In this document: positions 23,659 through 32,544 of the stretch, piece after piece
Layout of the letters: each line of letters starts with the position of its first letter
Numbering within the stretch: position 1 is the stretch's first letter
DNA from: Streptomyces colonosanans
GTDB lineage: Bacteria > Actinomycetota > Actinomycetes > Streptomycetales > Streptomycetaceae
DNA: 64,000 nucleotides
NCBI RefSeq assembly: GCF_001866645.1
Contig: NZ_MLYP01000022.1
Location: forward strand, 1 to 64,000
Direction of reading: 5' to 3'
The notes under the pieces: model-generated
The model's input: only the letters and a program-made list of their open reading frames with translations
The model's database searches: none
Told to the model about the DNA's origin: nothing
Made by a program: the position numbers and the translations under genes

Positions 23659-25251
23659 TCAACGCGTGCCGATCGCTTGCGGGTAGTTGAAGAAGCCGGT
23701 TGGGTCGTATTTCCGCTTCACGTTGACCAGACGGGGGTAGTTCCTGCCGTAGTACGCCTCCCGCCAGTTCTTCAGTGTCGGGTCGGGGAAGTTCTGGTAC
23801 GCGTGTTCGGGCGACTTGCCAGGGAAGATGTCGTCGTAGAACTGCTTGAGCCAGTGGAGGTTGGCTTCGGCGACGTCGGGGAGGTCGTAATCCGCCCACG
23901 AGGTCTCGGCGGCGAAGACGAAGAGGTCGTTTCGGTGTACGAACGCGGTCGCGTTCGGCGGTACCTGGTTGATCTCGCCGCCGAGGGCGAACATTGCGAA
24001 CCCGGCTCCGTCCTCGTTGTTGCTGCCAGGCCAGTCCAGCAGGCGCTCGGCTGCCGCGCCGACCTGCTGATCGGTCAGGAGAGTGCGGGAGTCCAGGATC
24101 GCCGATTTGGTGGCGAAGCGGTCGATCGGTGTGGTTGCGCTCAGCAGTACGCTCGCCTCACCGGGCGTGACCTGACGAACGGACGCGCTGTTGCGGGCGC
24201 GTTCCTCGGTCGTGCCGATCTTGAGCAGCGGGTCGAGGATGGCACGCAGTTCCTGGACAGTGCCGTAGTACTGGCCGATGGCGTTGACGTTGGCGTTCGC
24301 ATGGATCTGCGTCCTGGTCATCCCGTTGGTCCCGATGCCCAGACGCAGATGGAACCGCCTGTCGCCCACTGTGTCCTGGGCAATGTGCTGCGCGGCGGCG
24401 ATCACCGGCAGTACGGAGTCCAGGCTCCAGCGGAGCTGGTAGAAACCCACGGTGCCCTCGAACTGCTCGTACTGGAAGGTGAACGAGGTGTTGACACCGA
24501 AGTTGTTGCCTGCTCCGCCGCGGCAGGCCCAGAACAAGTCGGGGTGCGTATCCTTGCTGGCCTTGACCGCGCGTCCGTCGGCGAGCACGACGGTCGTGGC
24601 AACGAGCCGGTCGCAGGTCAGGCCGAACATCTTGTCGCTGAAGCCGATACCGCCGCCAAGCACCAGCCCTGCGACCCCGACGCTGGGGCAACGACCGGTC
24701 GGCACGAACATGCCGTGGTCCTCCAACAGCGGATGCAGGTCGCCATTGGTGACCCCGGCCCCTACGGTGACGGTACCGGCGTCGTGCACGACCTTCATCG
24801 GCCCGTAGACCCGAGGGTGGGCACGGCCCGGCATCGGGGTGGAGACGATGCTCTTCATGCGGGCCATATTCAGCAGCAGGCCCGTGGTGGTCGAATACCC
24901 GGCGTAGTTGTGTCCCAGCCCGGAGCGTGGTACGGCGGGCAGCCCGACCGCGCGGGCCCAGCGGATCGCTTCAGATACGTCCTCGGTCGTGGCGCAGGCA
25001 ACGATGCCGGCAGGCCGAATTCCGGCGTACCTGTGGTTGAACGGCAAGGCCAGCGACGGATATACAGAGCCATACGGCCGGTAGAGGGTAGCCCCAGGTG
25101 ACAGCGCATCAGCCAACCGCTTCCAGTCCCGAGGGCCAACTGGCCCTGCTGCCTCAACTGCCGCAGCAGCACGCTCCGGTGCCTGCAGCCCCAGCGCGCC
25201 ACCAACGCTGCCCAGCACACCTGCCCGCAGCACGTCCCGCCTGTCGATCAA
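23659..25251 (-). CDS. Tat-exported FAD-linked oxidoreductase (BBE family)
   Basis: A 530-residue secreted flavoenzyme. It starts MIDRRDVLRAGVLGSVGGAL, a twin-arginine signal. The FAD-binding PCMH domain (about residues 75-250) has RPAGIVACATTEDVSEAIRW, the FAD-linking His in RSGLGHNYAGYS, and CPSVGVAGLVLGGGIGF. The C-terminal berberine-bridge segment is YYGRNYPRLVNVKRKYDPTGFFNYPQAI. Relatives oxidise alcohols, sugars or natural-product intermediates. The second flavin-linking Cys, present in 6-S-cysteinyl enzymes as VGVAGxxxxGGxG..., is replaced by Val or Gly here. The start is TTG at 25251. The gene lies alone amid decayed DNA. Confidence 0.85.
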   Translation of the reverse strand: MIDRRDVLRAGVLGSVGGALGLQAPERAAAAVEAAGPVGPRDWKRLADALSPGATLYRPYGSVYPSLALPFNHRYAGIRPAGIVACATTEDVSEAIRWARAVGLPAVPRSGLGHNYAGYSTTTGLLLNMARMKSIVSTPMPGRAHPRVYGPMKVVHDAGTVTVGAGVTNGDLHPLLEDHGMFVPTGRCPSVGVAGLVLGGGIGFSDKMFGLTCDRLVATTVVLADGRAVKASKDTHPDLFWACRGGAGNNFGVNTSFTFQYEQFEGTVGFYQLRWSLDSVLPVIAAAQHIAQDTVGDRRFHLRLGIGTNGMTRTQIHANANVNAIGQYYGTVQELRAILDPLLKIGTTEERARNSASVRQVTPGEASVLLSATTPIDRFATKSAILDSRTLLTDQQVGAAAERLLDWPGSNNEDGAGFAMFALGGEINQVPPNATAFVHRNDLFVFAAETSWADYDLPDVAEANLHWLKQFYDDIFPGKSPEHAYQNFPDPTLKNWREAYYGRNYPRLVNVKRKYDPTGFFNYPQAIGTR

Positions 25252-25649
25252 AGTGACCTACCCTCACGCAGCGGTCGCAGACTCCTCCTGCGATCCCATC
25301 GGCCAGTTCATTGATCGTCGACCGGTGCCGTTCCCGCCGGCTGCCCACCCGCCCGACCCACCACACGAAGGAACGAGAGACGCACCGCCAAACAGCTCAG
25401 ACACACACCAAGGGCCGTTGCCCGCCCGTCAAGGCCGAACATCCACTTGATCACAGAGCGCGCGCTCAAGGGGCGGGCTTTGATCACCATGCCCAAGCGG
25501 GGCGGGAAGTGGCAGGCCGAGATCACCGACGCTGGGGCGTCTGGAAGCGGAGCAGGAGGACGGGATGCGGATAGGTCCCAACTGGCCTTCACCAATGCAG
25601 CGTTGAATCGTACTCCACGTTGCCGCCTACGCCGCGTCGGCGGCCCCGG
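25252..25649. other. intergenic, no gene recognised
   Basis: About 400 bp upstream of the Tat-exported oxidoreductase. A plus-strand frame at 25440-25550 reads ITERALKGRALITMPKRGG.WQAEITD, which looks protein-like but matches no family I know. Otherwise I see nothing in it beyond the likely promoter of the oxidoreductase. Confidence 0.35.
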
Positions 25650-26127
25650 TCACAGCCGCGATCCGAAGCAGCCGTCCAGCTCCTCCCGCCCGCGCCTGAT
25701 CAAATCGAAGGCCACCGCCGGGTCCATGTCCGGCGGCAGCGGGGTGTCGGTGAGGACATCCGTAAGGGTGTATCGGCCGAGCAGCCACCGCGTGCGCGCC
25801 AGTCGGTGCCCCGGTCGAGGGGTAGGTCGTTCGCCCATGGCAATGCCTCGTACTGGGTGCCGTCGGTGCCGTTTGCGTGGAGTAGCCCGGAGCGACGCAC
25901 CAGACACGGGAAGCAGACACCGCAGTTGGCGATGGAGGGGCCGCCATTGCGGCGGGTGGGTGGCCTGCCGCAGCTCAGGGTGGATTCCAGGTCGGACGGG
26001 GTAAGGCCCGCATTGCGTGCGGCACTGCACACTTCGCCTTTCGTCAGCCGTGTCAAGGGGTTGACCACCCGCACCGCGCTCCCGGCGTCACCGACGGCGG
26101 TTACCAAGGCGTTCAGCCGACCCAGCG
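25650..26127 (-). pseudogene. QueC-like (7-cyano-7-deazaguanine synthase type) C-terminal remnant, frameshifted
   Basis: The minus strand reads VRVVNPLTRLTKGEVCSAAR, TLSCGRPPTRR and IANCGVCFPCLVRRSGLLHA. The four Cys (SC...NCGVCFPC) match the zinc site of QueC-type enzymes, which make preQ0 for queuosine, DNA deazaguanine modification or nucleoside antibiotics. Near 25792 the frame shifts, and the protein continues as RWLLGRYTLTDVLTDTPLPP and FDLIRRGREELD to a stop at 25650. The N-terminal ATP-pyrophosphatase half (SGGxDS) is missing, replaced at about 26120 by a different gene fragment. Confidence 0.6.
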
Positions 26128-26289
26128 TCCACGGGTGCACGGAACGGGTAGGTCCCGCAGGGCGTCCAGCAAGGTGACCCGGGTGTCCAGACGTAGGGTG
26201 TACGACCGGCCGTTCACTGTGAGTGTCACGAGCCGCTCGGTGACCGCGGGACGGTCGTCCACGTCCCTCTTGCTCGCCACGTCCCGCAT
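26113..26289 (-). pseudogene. N-terminal stub of a xanthine-dehydrogenase-type 2Fe-2S subunit
   Basis: From the ATG at 26289, 58 codons read MRDVASKRDVDDRPAVTERL, VTLTVNGRSYTLRLDTRVTL and LDALRDLP, then leave the family and stop at 26113. This matches the opening of PaoA-like ferredoxin subunits, including the intact one at 12636-13199 (ITLNINGEKYTL...RTTLLDALR). The break comes before the first cluster Cys motif. It is fused to the QueC-like remnant, so a deletion joined two unrelated genes. Confidence 0.65.
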
Positions 26290-26368
26290 CGCGTCCTCCT
26301 CCGGACGGGTCGGATACGACTCGAGCCCCTCCTGGGGGCGGATCCGGTGAGTTGGTTCGTCAGGCGCT

Positions 26369-26394
26369 CCAAAAGGTGGGTACCTACCTTTTGG
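26369..26394. promoter_or_regulatory. 26-bp palindromic operator
   Basis: Arms CCAAAAGGT (26369-26377) and ACCTTTTGG (26386-26394) are perfect, and the central GGGTACCT has one mismatch from full symmetry. It lies 80 bp upstream of the 2Fe-2S subunit stub. Sites of this GGTACCTACC kind are typical of HxlR/MarR-like repressors. No such regulator remains nearby. Confidence 0.55.
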
Positions 26395-26692
26395 ATTTCG
26401 ATATGTCCACCTTTCTCCTCAATATACGCTGAACGGATATTCCGGCACGGGACACCGGCCCGTCACCCCCGGCCGGCCCCAGGACGGCTGTGCCGATGGC
26501 CCAGCCTGGGCCGGCACCAGAGCGCCGTCGCCATGGCCAACGGCGGCCGGGTTCTTGGCCGGGTGCCTGGGTCTTCGCCGCGCACGATCTGCGCGTGCCG
26601 CACCTGGCCGCCCCGGCCGTCCGCCGCGAGCTTGGGCCGCTTCGCCGACACGCTGCTGGGGGAGCTGCGGGCCCGGCAGGGCGTCGAGCCGG
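26395..26692. other. intergenic, nothing firmly recognised
   Basis: The first 50 bp are AT-richer and could hold a promoter facing the lost gene upstream of 26461. A plus-strand frame with GRFADTLLGELRARQGVEPV at about 26630-26690 looks protein-like but has no family I can name. Confidence 0.3.
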
Positions 26693-26890
26693 TCAAGAAG
26701 CGGAGTACACAGCGAATCCCAGGGTCAGTTCGCCGACCGTCGGGTGCCGGTAGACCTTGGCGCCGTACGTGGGGCGGTACACGTCCTGTTCCGCCCAGAG
26801 GCGGCGGAAGTCGGGGGCGGCGCTCAAGTCGTTGACGATGCGGGCGAGCCGGGTGTCCTGCGGGTGACAGCCGGCGTGCAGGCGCAGCAA
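26693..26890 (-). pseudogene. C-terminal fragment of an XRE regulator with MmyB-like ligand domain
   Basis: The minus strand reads LRLHAGCHPQDTRLARIVND, FRRLWAEQDVYRPTYGAK and YRHPTVGELTLGF. The pattern LR..AG.HP.D.RLA.LV..L...FR.LWA.HDV......K.Y.HP.VGELTL is the MmyB ligand-binding domain found at the C-terminus of many Streptomyces XRE regulators. About 65 codons remain; the helix-turn-helix half is missing. Confidence 0.7.
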
Positions 26891-27339
26891 GCACTCACTC
26901 CGACGCCGGGGCAAACGCCCGGACCAGGTGGGAGCCCGTACACCACTTCCCAGGACGCAACCTCGGCGCTCGCGTCTCGCCGTACGGGACGGCTCGCGCA
27001 TCGCTGCAATGCCCAGGCCGAGCAATGCCCAGCCGAGCAGCCGGGCTCCTCCTCCCGTCACCGTCTCCGCGTCGCTCAAGCACCCGGTCGGTTACGAAAC
27101 CCGGCATTTCGCTGCGTCTGCACATGTCGAGGGCTGTGACAACTGTGGCTGGCAGGGCCGTGGGCTCCCGAGCGCCTGCTCTGCCCGCGAAAGTGAGGAC
27201 GCAGGATATCCGCTGCGGGCAGCGTCGAGACCAAAGGTGCCCAGATGGACGGTGGCGACCACAACCGGGTTTGGGCTAGGCCCACCGACAGCACCATGAT
27301 GGGGCCGTTCGAGTGGCCCCGGTGCGGTGGGAGCAGCAG
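26891..27339. other. intergenic upstream of the pRiA4b-like operon
   Basis: No gene is supportable here. It separates the XRE remnant from the SNF2 operon and presumably holds that operon's promoter. I could not pick out a convincing -35/-10 pair. Confidence 0.35.
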
Positions 27340-29583
27340 ATGCGGCAAAACGGGAAGACGGCCCCGTCCGATCTCCAGCTGAAGATCGTGCTGCACGGCA
27401 CGAGACCACCCCTGTGGCGGCGCCTGGTAATGCCGTCCGACACCTCGCTCGGGACGTTGCACGACGCCATCCAGGTCGCCTTCGGATGGCATGGTGGCCA
27501 TCTGCACCTCTTCACCGACGAGTTCGGCCGGGGGTACGGCGATGCGGCCCGACTCACCGACATCGCTCTCGGCTTCGGTCACAGGGTCGGCGACGAGGAC
27601 ACCACCGCGCTCGGCGACGTGCTGGCCGCGGAGGGAGCGCGGCTGCGCTACGTCTACGACTTCGGCGAGGACTGGGAGCACCAAATCACGCTGGAGAAGA
27701 CTCTGCCGTGTCCGGTCGGCGCGGAGCGGACGGTGCGCTGCGTCGGCGGGCGTCGCGCCGATGTCCCGGCCGAGGGCATCGGCGGCGTGTGGGGGCTGGC
27801 CGAGGTGCTGAAGTGCCTCGATGCCCCGGCCGGGGCCGAGGATGGCCCGTACGGTGAGCTTGTCGCCGAACTGCGGGTGGCCGGTTACGATCCGGCGGCC
27901 TTCGACCGGGACGGGATCACCGCGCGGCTGGCCCGGCTGACGCCGGACACGGTGTCCGGCACGGCGAAGCCGCCGACCGGCGATCGGGGCGGGCGCGGCG
28001 GTGTCCGTCGGCTGACCGCCGAGGACGTGGCGTTGTGCACCTGCGGGCAGTGCCGGGCGGGCGATCCGGTCGAGGCCGGAGTCGACGGACCGGACGAGGA
28101 TGTGCCTGTGCTGCGCCCGGTGACCCTGGCTCCGCAGGAGGACCTGATCGCTGCCGTGCGGGGTGTCCCGCTCTTCGACGCGGCGCTGCGGCTCTCCGCC
28201 TGGTGCCGCGAGGGACGGCAGGTCACCGCCGGCCGGGTACTGCGGCCCGCGCTCGCCCGTGAGGCCGTCGAGGAGCTCCAGCTGTGGAAGCTGGCCGACG
28301 ACGACTCGCCGTATGCCCATGCCGTCGCGCGGGCTCGTGCGCTGAAATCGCTGCGCAGCGCCAAGGACGTGGCCGTTCTCGATGATCCGTGGTGGCTCGC
28401 CGTGGACGGCGGGCTGATCACGATCAGCGGGGGTCGCGCGCGGGGCGGCGAGACAACTGACTTCGCCGACGAGAGCCTTCTGGAGTTCTGGGCCACCACG
28501 ATGGGCGATCTACTGGAGGAGATCGGTGAGACGGGGGTGCTGGACGGGTGGCACGGTGAGCTGGACGAGCTGACGGCCGAGATCGCCGACTCACTGGTCG
28601 GTTTGCTGTACGACGCTCCGGACGACACCTGGGTGGATGTCGACGACCTGCGTGCGAAGGCCCGCGAGGTGGGCGCGAACGGGCCGGAGTTCGAACTCTT
28701 CCAGACGCTGTTCGCAGCGTCCTTCCGGGAACTCGGGGACGAACTCGCCCTGTTGGGCGCGGTGGAGTACGAGCCCGGTGACGGCGACACTCCGCCGGAG
28801 TTGGCTCTGCGTACGCTCCTGAACGCCATGGGCGGGCAGGAGTTGGGCGGCGGTTCGGAAACCTCGTCGGCGGCGCCTGACCGGTCGCGGGACGACAGGC
28901 GTGGGGACCGCATGCGGCTCACCCCGCTCGGCCGCTACGGGCTCCGTGCCTACCTGATGGAGTGCGGTGTGCCCGCGCCGCTGCTCGGTGAGTACGCCGA
29001 AGCGGACGCTGCCGCTCTGCTCCAAGGGCTCCTGGGCTACTCCCCCGAGGAGATGCGCCGGGAGGTCGAAGGGTGGCTGAAACACCGCTCTGCGGCTGAT
29101 GCCGCGGTAGGGCTGCTCGACGCCTGCGCAGGAGACGGCCCCGAGGCCGCGGCGAAGCGCGCCGTAGCCCAACTGGTGCTGGCCGACCTCGACGGCCCCC
29201 GCGCACTGCGCGTACTGCGCAAGGCAGCGGACTCCGACATCGAGGGGTGCCGCCAGGTGGCCACCGCGACCCTGGGCGAACGCCCTGAGTCGGAAGCCCA
29301 TATGGCCCCGGCACAGGCGGAGGAGGCCGGGCTGTGGCTGCTCATCGACGGACTGTCGATCCTCGCCGGTACTCAGGAGAGCGAGGAGCTGACCCAGGGC
29401 TTCCTGGAGAACTGGAACACGGCGCCGGAGGCGCTCGAACATCGGGTGGACGACCTGTGGCGAGTGGAGCACGCAGCCACCGCCCAAGTACTCACCGAAC
29501 TGGGTGAGGGCCTGCGCGGCGTCGACAAACGGCTGGCCAAACGCATGCGTACCGCAGCGAACAAGGCCCACTCCCGTCAGTGA
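27340..29583 (+). CDS. plasmid pRiA4b ORF-3-like protein with long helical C-terminus
   Basis: A 747-residue protein. Residues about 5-190 are the pRiA4b ORF-3 (IS1096 OrfB-like) domain: LQLKIVLHGTRPPLWRRLVMPSDTSL, FGWHGGHLHLFTDEF, YVYDFGEDWEHQITLEKTLP. Residues about 230-240 hold a CTCGQC pair, and the rest is mostly helical and acidic with no family I recognise. GGTGGGAGCAGCAG precedes the ATG at 27340. The gene is 21 bp ahead of a SNF2 helicase, which in turn overlaps a SWIM-finger gene, so the three form an operon. Function of pRiA4b ORF-3 proteins is unknown; they are frequent on plasmids and islands. Confidence 0.85.
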   Translation: MRQNGKTAPSDLQLKIVLHGTRPPLWRRLVMPSDTSLGTLHDAIQVAFGWHGGHLHLFTDEFGRGYGDAARLTDIALGFGHRVGDEDTTALGDVLAAEGARLRYVYDFGEDWEHQITLEKTLPCPVGAERTVRCVGGRRADVPAEGIGGVWGLAEVLKCLDAPAGAEDGPYGELVAELRVAGYDPAAFDRDGITARLARLTPDTVSGTAKPPTGDRGGRGGVRRLTAEDVALCTCGQCRAGDPVEAGVDGPDEDVPVLRPVTLAPQEDLIAAVRGVPLFDAALRLSAWCREGRQVTAGRVLRPALAREAVEELQLWKLADDDSPYAHAVARARALKSLRSAKDVAVLDDPWWLAVDGGLITISGGRARGGETTDFADESLLEFWATTMGDLLEEIGETGVLDGWHGELDELTAEIADSLVGLLYDAPDDTWVDVDDLRAKAREVGANGPEFELFQTLFAASFRELGDELALLGAVEYEPGDGDTPPELALRTLLNAMGGQELGGGSETSSAAPDRSRDDRRGDRMRLTPLGRYGLRAYLMECGVPAPLLGEYAEADAAALLQGLLGYSPEEMRREVEGWLKHRSAADAAVGLLDACAGDGPEAAAKRAVAQLVLADLDGPRALRVLRKAADSDIEGCRQVATATLGERPESEAHMAPAQAEEAGLWLLIDGLSILAGTQESEELTQGFLENWNTAPEALEHRVDDLWRVEHAATAQVLTELGEGLRGVDKRLAKRMRTAANKAHSRQ

Positions 29584-29604
29584 CAGCAGGGGCGGAACCT
29601 GCTG

Positions 29605-32544
29605 GTGGACGAAGGCGCGGTGAAGACCGCTTGGACGACGGTGAGGCGAAAGAGAGTGGCACGAGTCCTCGTACGGGAGCAGAGCACGGGCACGAGGAGC
29701 GTGCCACCATTGGCCGCACCGGAGTCGGCCGCCTGGGCGCGGAGTCTGCTCGACGGCGGCTGGGCGGCGGTGTTCCTCCCCGGCGAGCCTGCCCGCCTCG
29801 GCCGGTTGCTGCTCTGGCAGCCCGCCGGGGCCACCGCCGTCGAAGGCATGGCACCCGTGGGCGTCGAGGCCGAGACGGCGGAACTGGTGCTCCCGCACGG
29901 CCGCTCGGTCAGACGGCGCAGAGTGGAGGGCTACGCGCTGCCCGTCGCCCTCGCCGTTGCCGCGCTGTCCGGGGCACAGCCGACGCATCGTTCCGCTGCC
30001 GCCTGGCAGGCCGCCGCCCGCTTCGCGCTGCGGCTACTTGCCGACGGCCGCCTCCACCCGGCTCTCACCCCCGCCGGCTACGACACCTGGCAGGCGGGCC
30101 CCTTCACCTCCGCCCAGCGGCAGACGCTGGACACCCTCGCCGCCGCCTTCCCGCTCCACGCCCACTGCCTGCCCGAGCCCGGTCCCGCACCACTTCGGAT
30201 CGCGGAACCGGCCGCGCTGGTACGTCACTTCTGCGACGCGGTCGCCGACGAACTGGTCCGCACCCCGGCCGCTCCGCTTGCCATGGGAGCCCTGCCGTAC
30301 GCCTGGCGCGAGCCGCGTGCCGTGCCCGCCCTGCGCGAGTGGGCCGAGGAGACCGCCGCCGCGTTCACCGCCGACGTCAGGGTCTCGCTGCGGGTCGACG
30401 TACCCGAGGGGAGGCGTCGGCAGTTCCGGGCCGTCCTGCAGTTGCACACAGCGACGGATCCCGCGCTCGTCGTGGAGGCCGCACAGTTGTGGAACGAACC
30501 GGCCGAAGTGGAGCGGCTACTCGGCCCGCGCGCCGAGACGGAGACGCTGCTCACACTGCGCCGCGGCGCCCGCGTCTGGCCACCGCTCGACCGGCTACTG
30601 AAGGACGCGGCTCCGGACCAGCTGCGGCTGACCGACGACGAGGCCCTCGACCTGCTGGGCGACGCCACCGACACACTGCGCGGGGCCGGTATCGACGTGC
30701 ACTGGCCGCGCGAGCTGGTCAAGGCACTTACCGCGACCGCGGAGATCGAGCAACGCACCGCGCCCGGCTCCAGCGCGGGCGGCATGCTCGACGCCGACAC
30801 CCTCCTCGACTTCCGCTGGCAGCTCTCGCTCGGCGGCGACCCGCTCACCGAGGCTGAGATGGACGCCCTCGCCGAGGCCCGCCGCCCCCTCGTCCGGCTG
30901 CGTGACCAGTGGGTGGTCGCCGACCCGAAGCTGGTAGCCCGCGCCAAGCGCCGCCGGATGGAACCGCTCACTCCCATGGAAGCACTGGGCGCCGCGCTGA
31001 CCGGCGAGGTGGAGCGGGACGGGGAGACTCTTCGCTGCGCGGCGGTCGGGGCGCTCGCCGACCTCGTCGCCCGCATCCGCGACCCCGAATCCCGCACCCC
31101 CGCCGCCCAGCCCGCCGCGCTCAAAGCCACCTTGCGCGACTACCAGAAGCGGGGCCTCGCCTGGCTGGCCGAGATGTGCGAGCTCGGTCTCGGCGGCTGT
31201 CTCGCCGACGACATGGGCCTGGGCAAGACCATCACCCTGCTCGCTCTGCACCTGCACCGCCAGACCGAACCCGACACCGCGGGCCCCACGCTCGTCGTCT
31301 GCCCCGCCTCGCTGCTCGGCAACTGGCAGCGCGAGGCGGCCAGGTTCGCACCATCCACTCCCGTGCGCCGCTACCACGGCGGCGACCGCCACCTGAAGGA
31401 CCTGGCCGGGGACGAGATCGTCCTGGTCACCTACGGAGTGCTGCGCCGCGACCGGGAGGCCCTCGCCGAGAACGCCTGGTCGCTGATCGCCGCCGACGAG
31501 GCCCAGCACGTCAAGAACCCCTACGCAGTCACCGCCCGTGAGCTGCGCGCCCTGCCCTCCCGCGCCCGCGTCGCGCTCACCGGCACCCCCGTGGAGAACA
31601 ACCTCTCCGAACTGTGGGCGCTCCTCGACTGGACCACCCCCGGACTCCTCGGCCCACTCACGGCATTCCGCGACCGGCACGCCCGAGCGATCGAATCGGG
31701 CGAGGACCCGCAGGCTGCCGCACGGCTGTCCCGTCTCGTCCGCCCGTTCCTGCTGCGCCGCAAGAAGTCCGACCCGGGCATCGCGCCCGAACTGCCCGCC
31801 AAGACCGAAACCGACCGTGTCGTACCGCTGACCGCCGAGCAGGCAAGCCTGTATGAGGCGGTGGTCCGTGAAACCATGGCGAAGATCGCCGAAGCCGAGG
31901 GCATCGCCCGCCGCGGCCTGGTCCTGAAGCTCCTCACCGCGCTGAAGCAGATCTGCAACCACCCCGCCCAGTTTTTGAAAGAGCACAGCCTGCGCCAGTC
32001 CACACCGCTGCACGGCCGCTCCGGCAAACTGGCGCTGCTCGACGAACTGATCGACACCATCACCGCCGAGGGCGAGTCGGTGCTGGTCTTCACCCAGTAC
32101 AAACAGATGGCGACCCTGCTGGAGAAGCATCTCGCGGAACGAGGCGTCCCCACACTCTTCCTGCACGGCGGCACGCCCGTCACCGCGCGCGAGGAGATGG
32201 TGGACCGCTTCCAGCGCGGCGAGGTGCCGGTGTTCCTGCTCTCCCTGAAGGCCGCGGGCACCGGCCTCAACCTCACACGGGCCACCCATGTCGTGCACTA
32301 CGACCGCTGGTGGAACCCTGCGGTCGAGGACCAGGCCACCGACCGTGCCTACCGCATCGGCCAGGACAAGCCCGTACAGGTCCACAAACTCCTTGCGGAG
32401 GGGACCGTGGAGGACAAGGTGGCGAAGCTTCTCGAATCCAAGCGCGCGCTCGCCGACGCCGTGGTCGGCTCCGGTGAGGCCGCTCTGACCGAACTGTCCG
32501 ACGACGATCTCGCCGAACTCGTCGCCCTGGGGAGGCAGTCATGA
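29605..32544 (+). CDS. SNF2/HepA-family DNA-dependent ATPase
   Basis: A 979-residue Swi2/Snf2 helicase. The first 500 residues include a bacterial SNF2-associated N-terminal region (SRTPAAQPAALKATLRDYQK starts the core). RecA lobe 1 has DDMGLGKT near residue 535, VVCPASLLGNWQREA, DEAQ in AADEAQHVKN near 632, and LTGTPVENNLSELWALLD. Lobe 2 has VFTQYKQMATLL, LHGGTPV, SLKAAGTGLNLTRA and DRAYRIGQ. It remodels protein-DNA or RNA-polymerase complexes by translocation. The GTG at 29605 is the first of several possible starts; GTG at 29656 is another. Its stop overlaps the SWIM gene start by 4 bp. Confidence 0.92.
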   Translation: MDEGAVKTAWTTVRRKRVARVLVREQSTGTRSVPPLAAPESAAWARSLLDGGWAAVFLPGEPARLGRLLLWQPAGATAVEGMAPVGVEAETAELVLPHGRSVRRRRVEGYALPVALAVAALSGAQPTHRSAAAWQAAARFALRLLADGRLHPALTPAGYDTWQAGPFTSAQRQTLDTLAAAFPLHAHCLPEPGPAPLRIAEPAALVRHFCDAVADELVRTPAAPLAMGALPYAWREPRAVPALREWAEETAAAFTADVRVSLRVDVPEGRRRQFRAVLQLHTATDPALVVEAAQLWNEPAEVERLLGPRAETETLLTLRRGARVWPPLDRLLKDAAPDQLRLTDDEALDLLGDATDTLRGAGIDVHWPRELVKALTATAEIEQRTAPGSSAGGMLDADTLLDFRWQLSLGGDPLTEAEMDALAEARRPLVRLRDQWVVADPKLVARAKRRRMEPLTPMEALGAALTGEVERDGETLRCAAVGALADLVARIRDPESRTPAAQPAALKATLRDYQKRGLAWLAEMCELGLGGCLADDMGLGKTITLLALHLHRQTEPDTAGPTLVVCPASLLGNWQREAARFAPSTPVRRYHGGDRHLKDLAGDEIVLVTYGVLRRDREALAENAWSLIAADEAQHVKNPYAVTARELRALPSRARVALTGTPVENNLSELWALLDWTTPGLLGPLTAFRDRHARAIESGEDPQAAARLSRLVRPFLLRRKKSDPGIAPELPAKTETDRVVPLTAEQASLYEAVVRETMAKIAEAEGIARRGLVLKLLTALKQICNHPAQFLKEHSLRQSTPLHGRSGKLALLDELIDTITAEGESVLVFTQYKQMATLLEKHLAERGVPTLFLHGGTPVTAREEMVDRFQRGEVPVFLLSLKAAGTGLNLTRATHVVHYDRWWNPAVEDQATDRAYRIGQDKPVQVHKLLAEGTVEDKVAKLLESKRALADAVVGSGEAALTELSDDDLAELVALGRQS

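Noticed and set aside
30595..32385. 596-codon minus-strand frame
   Set aside because: Antisense shadow of the SNF2 gene; Gly/Val/Gln-rich with no motif.
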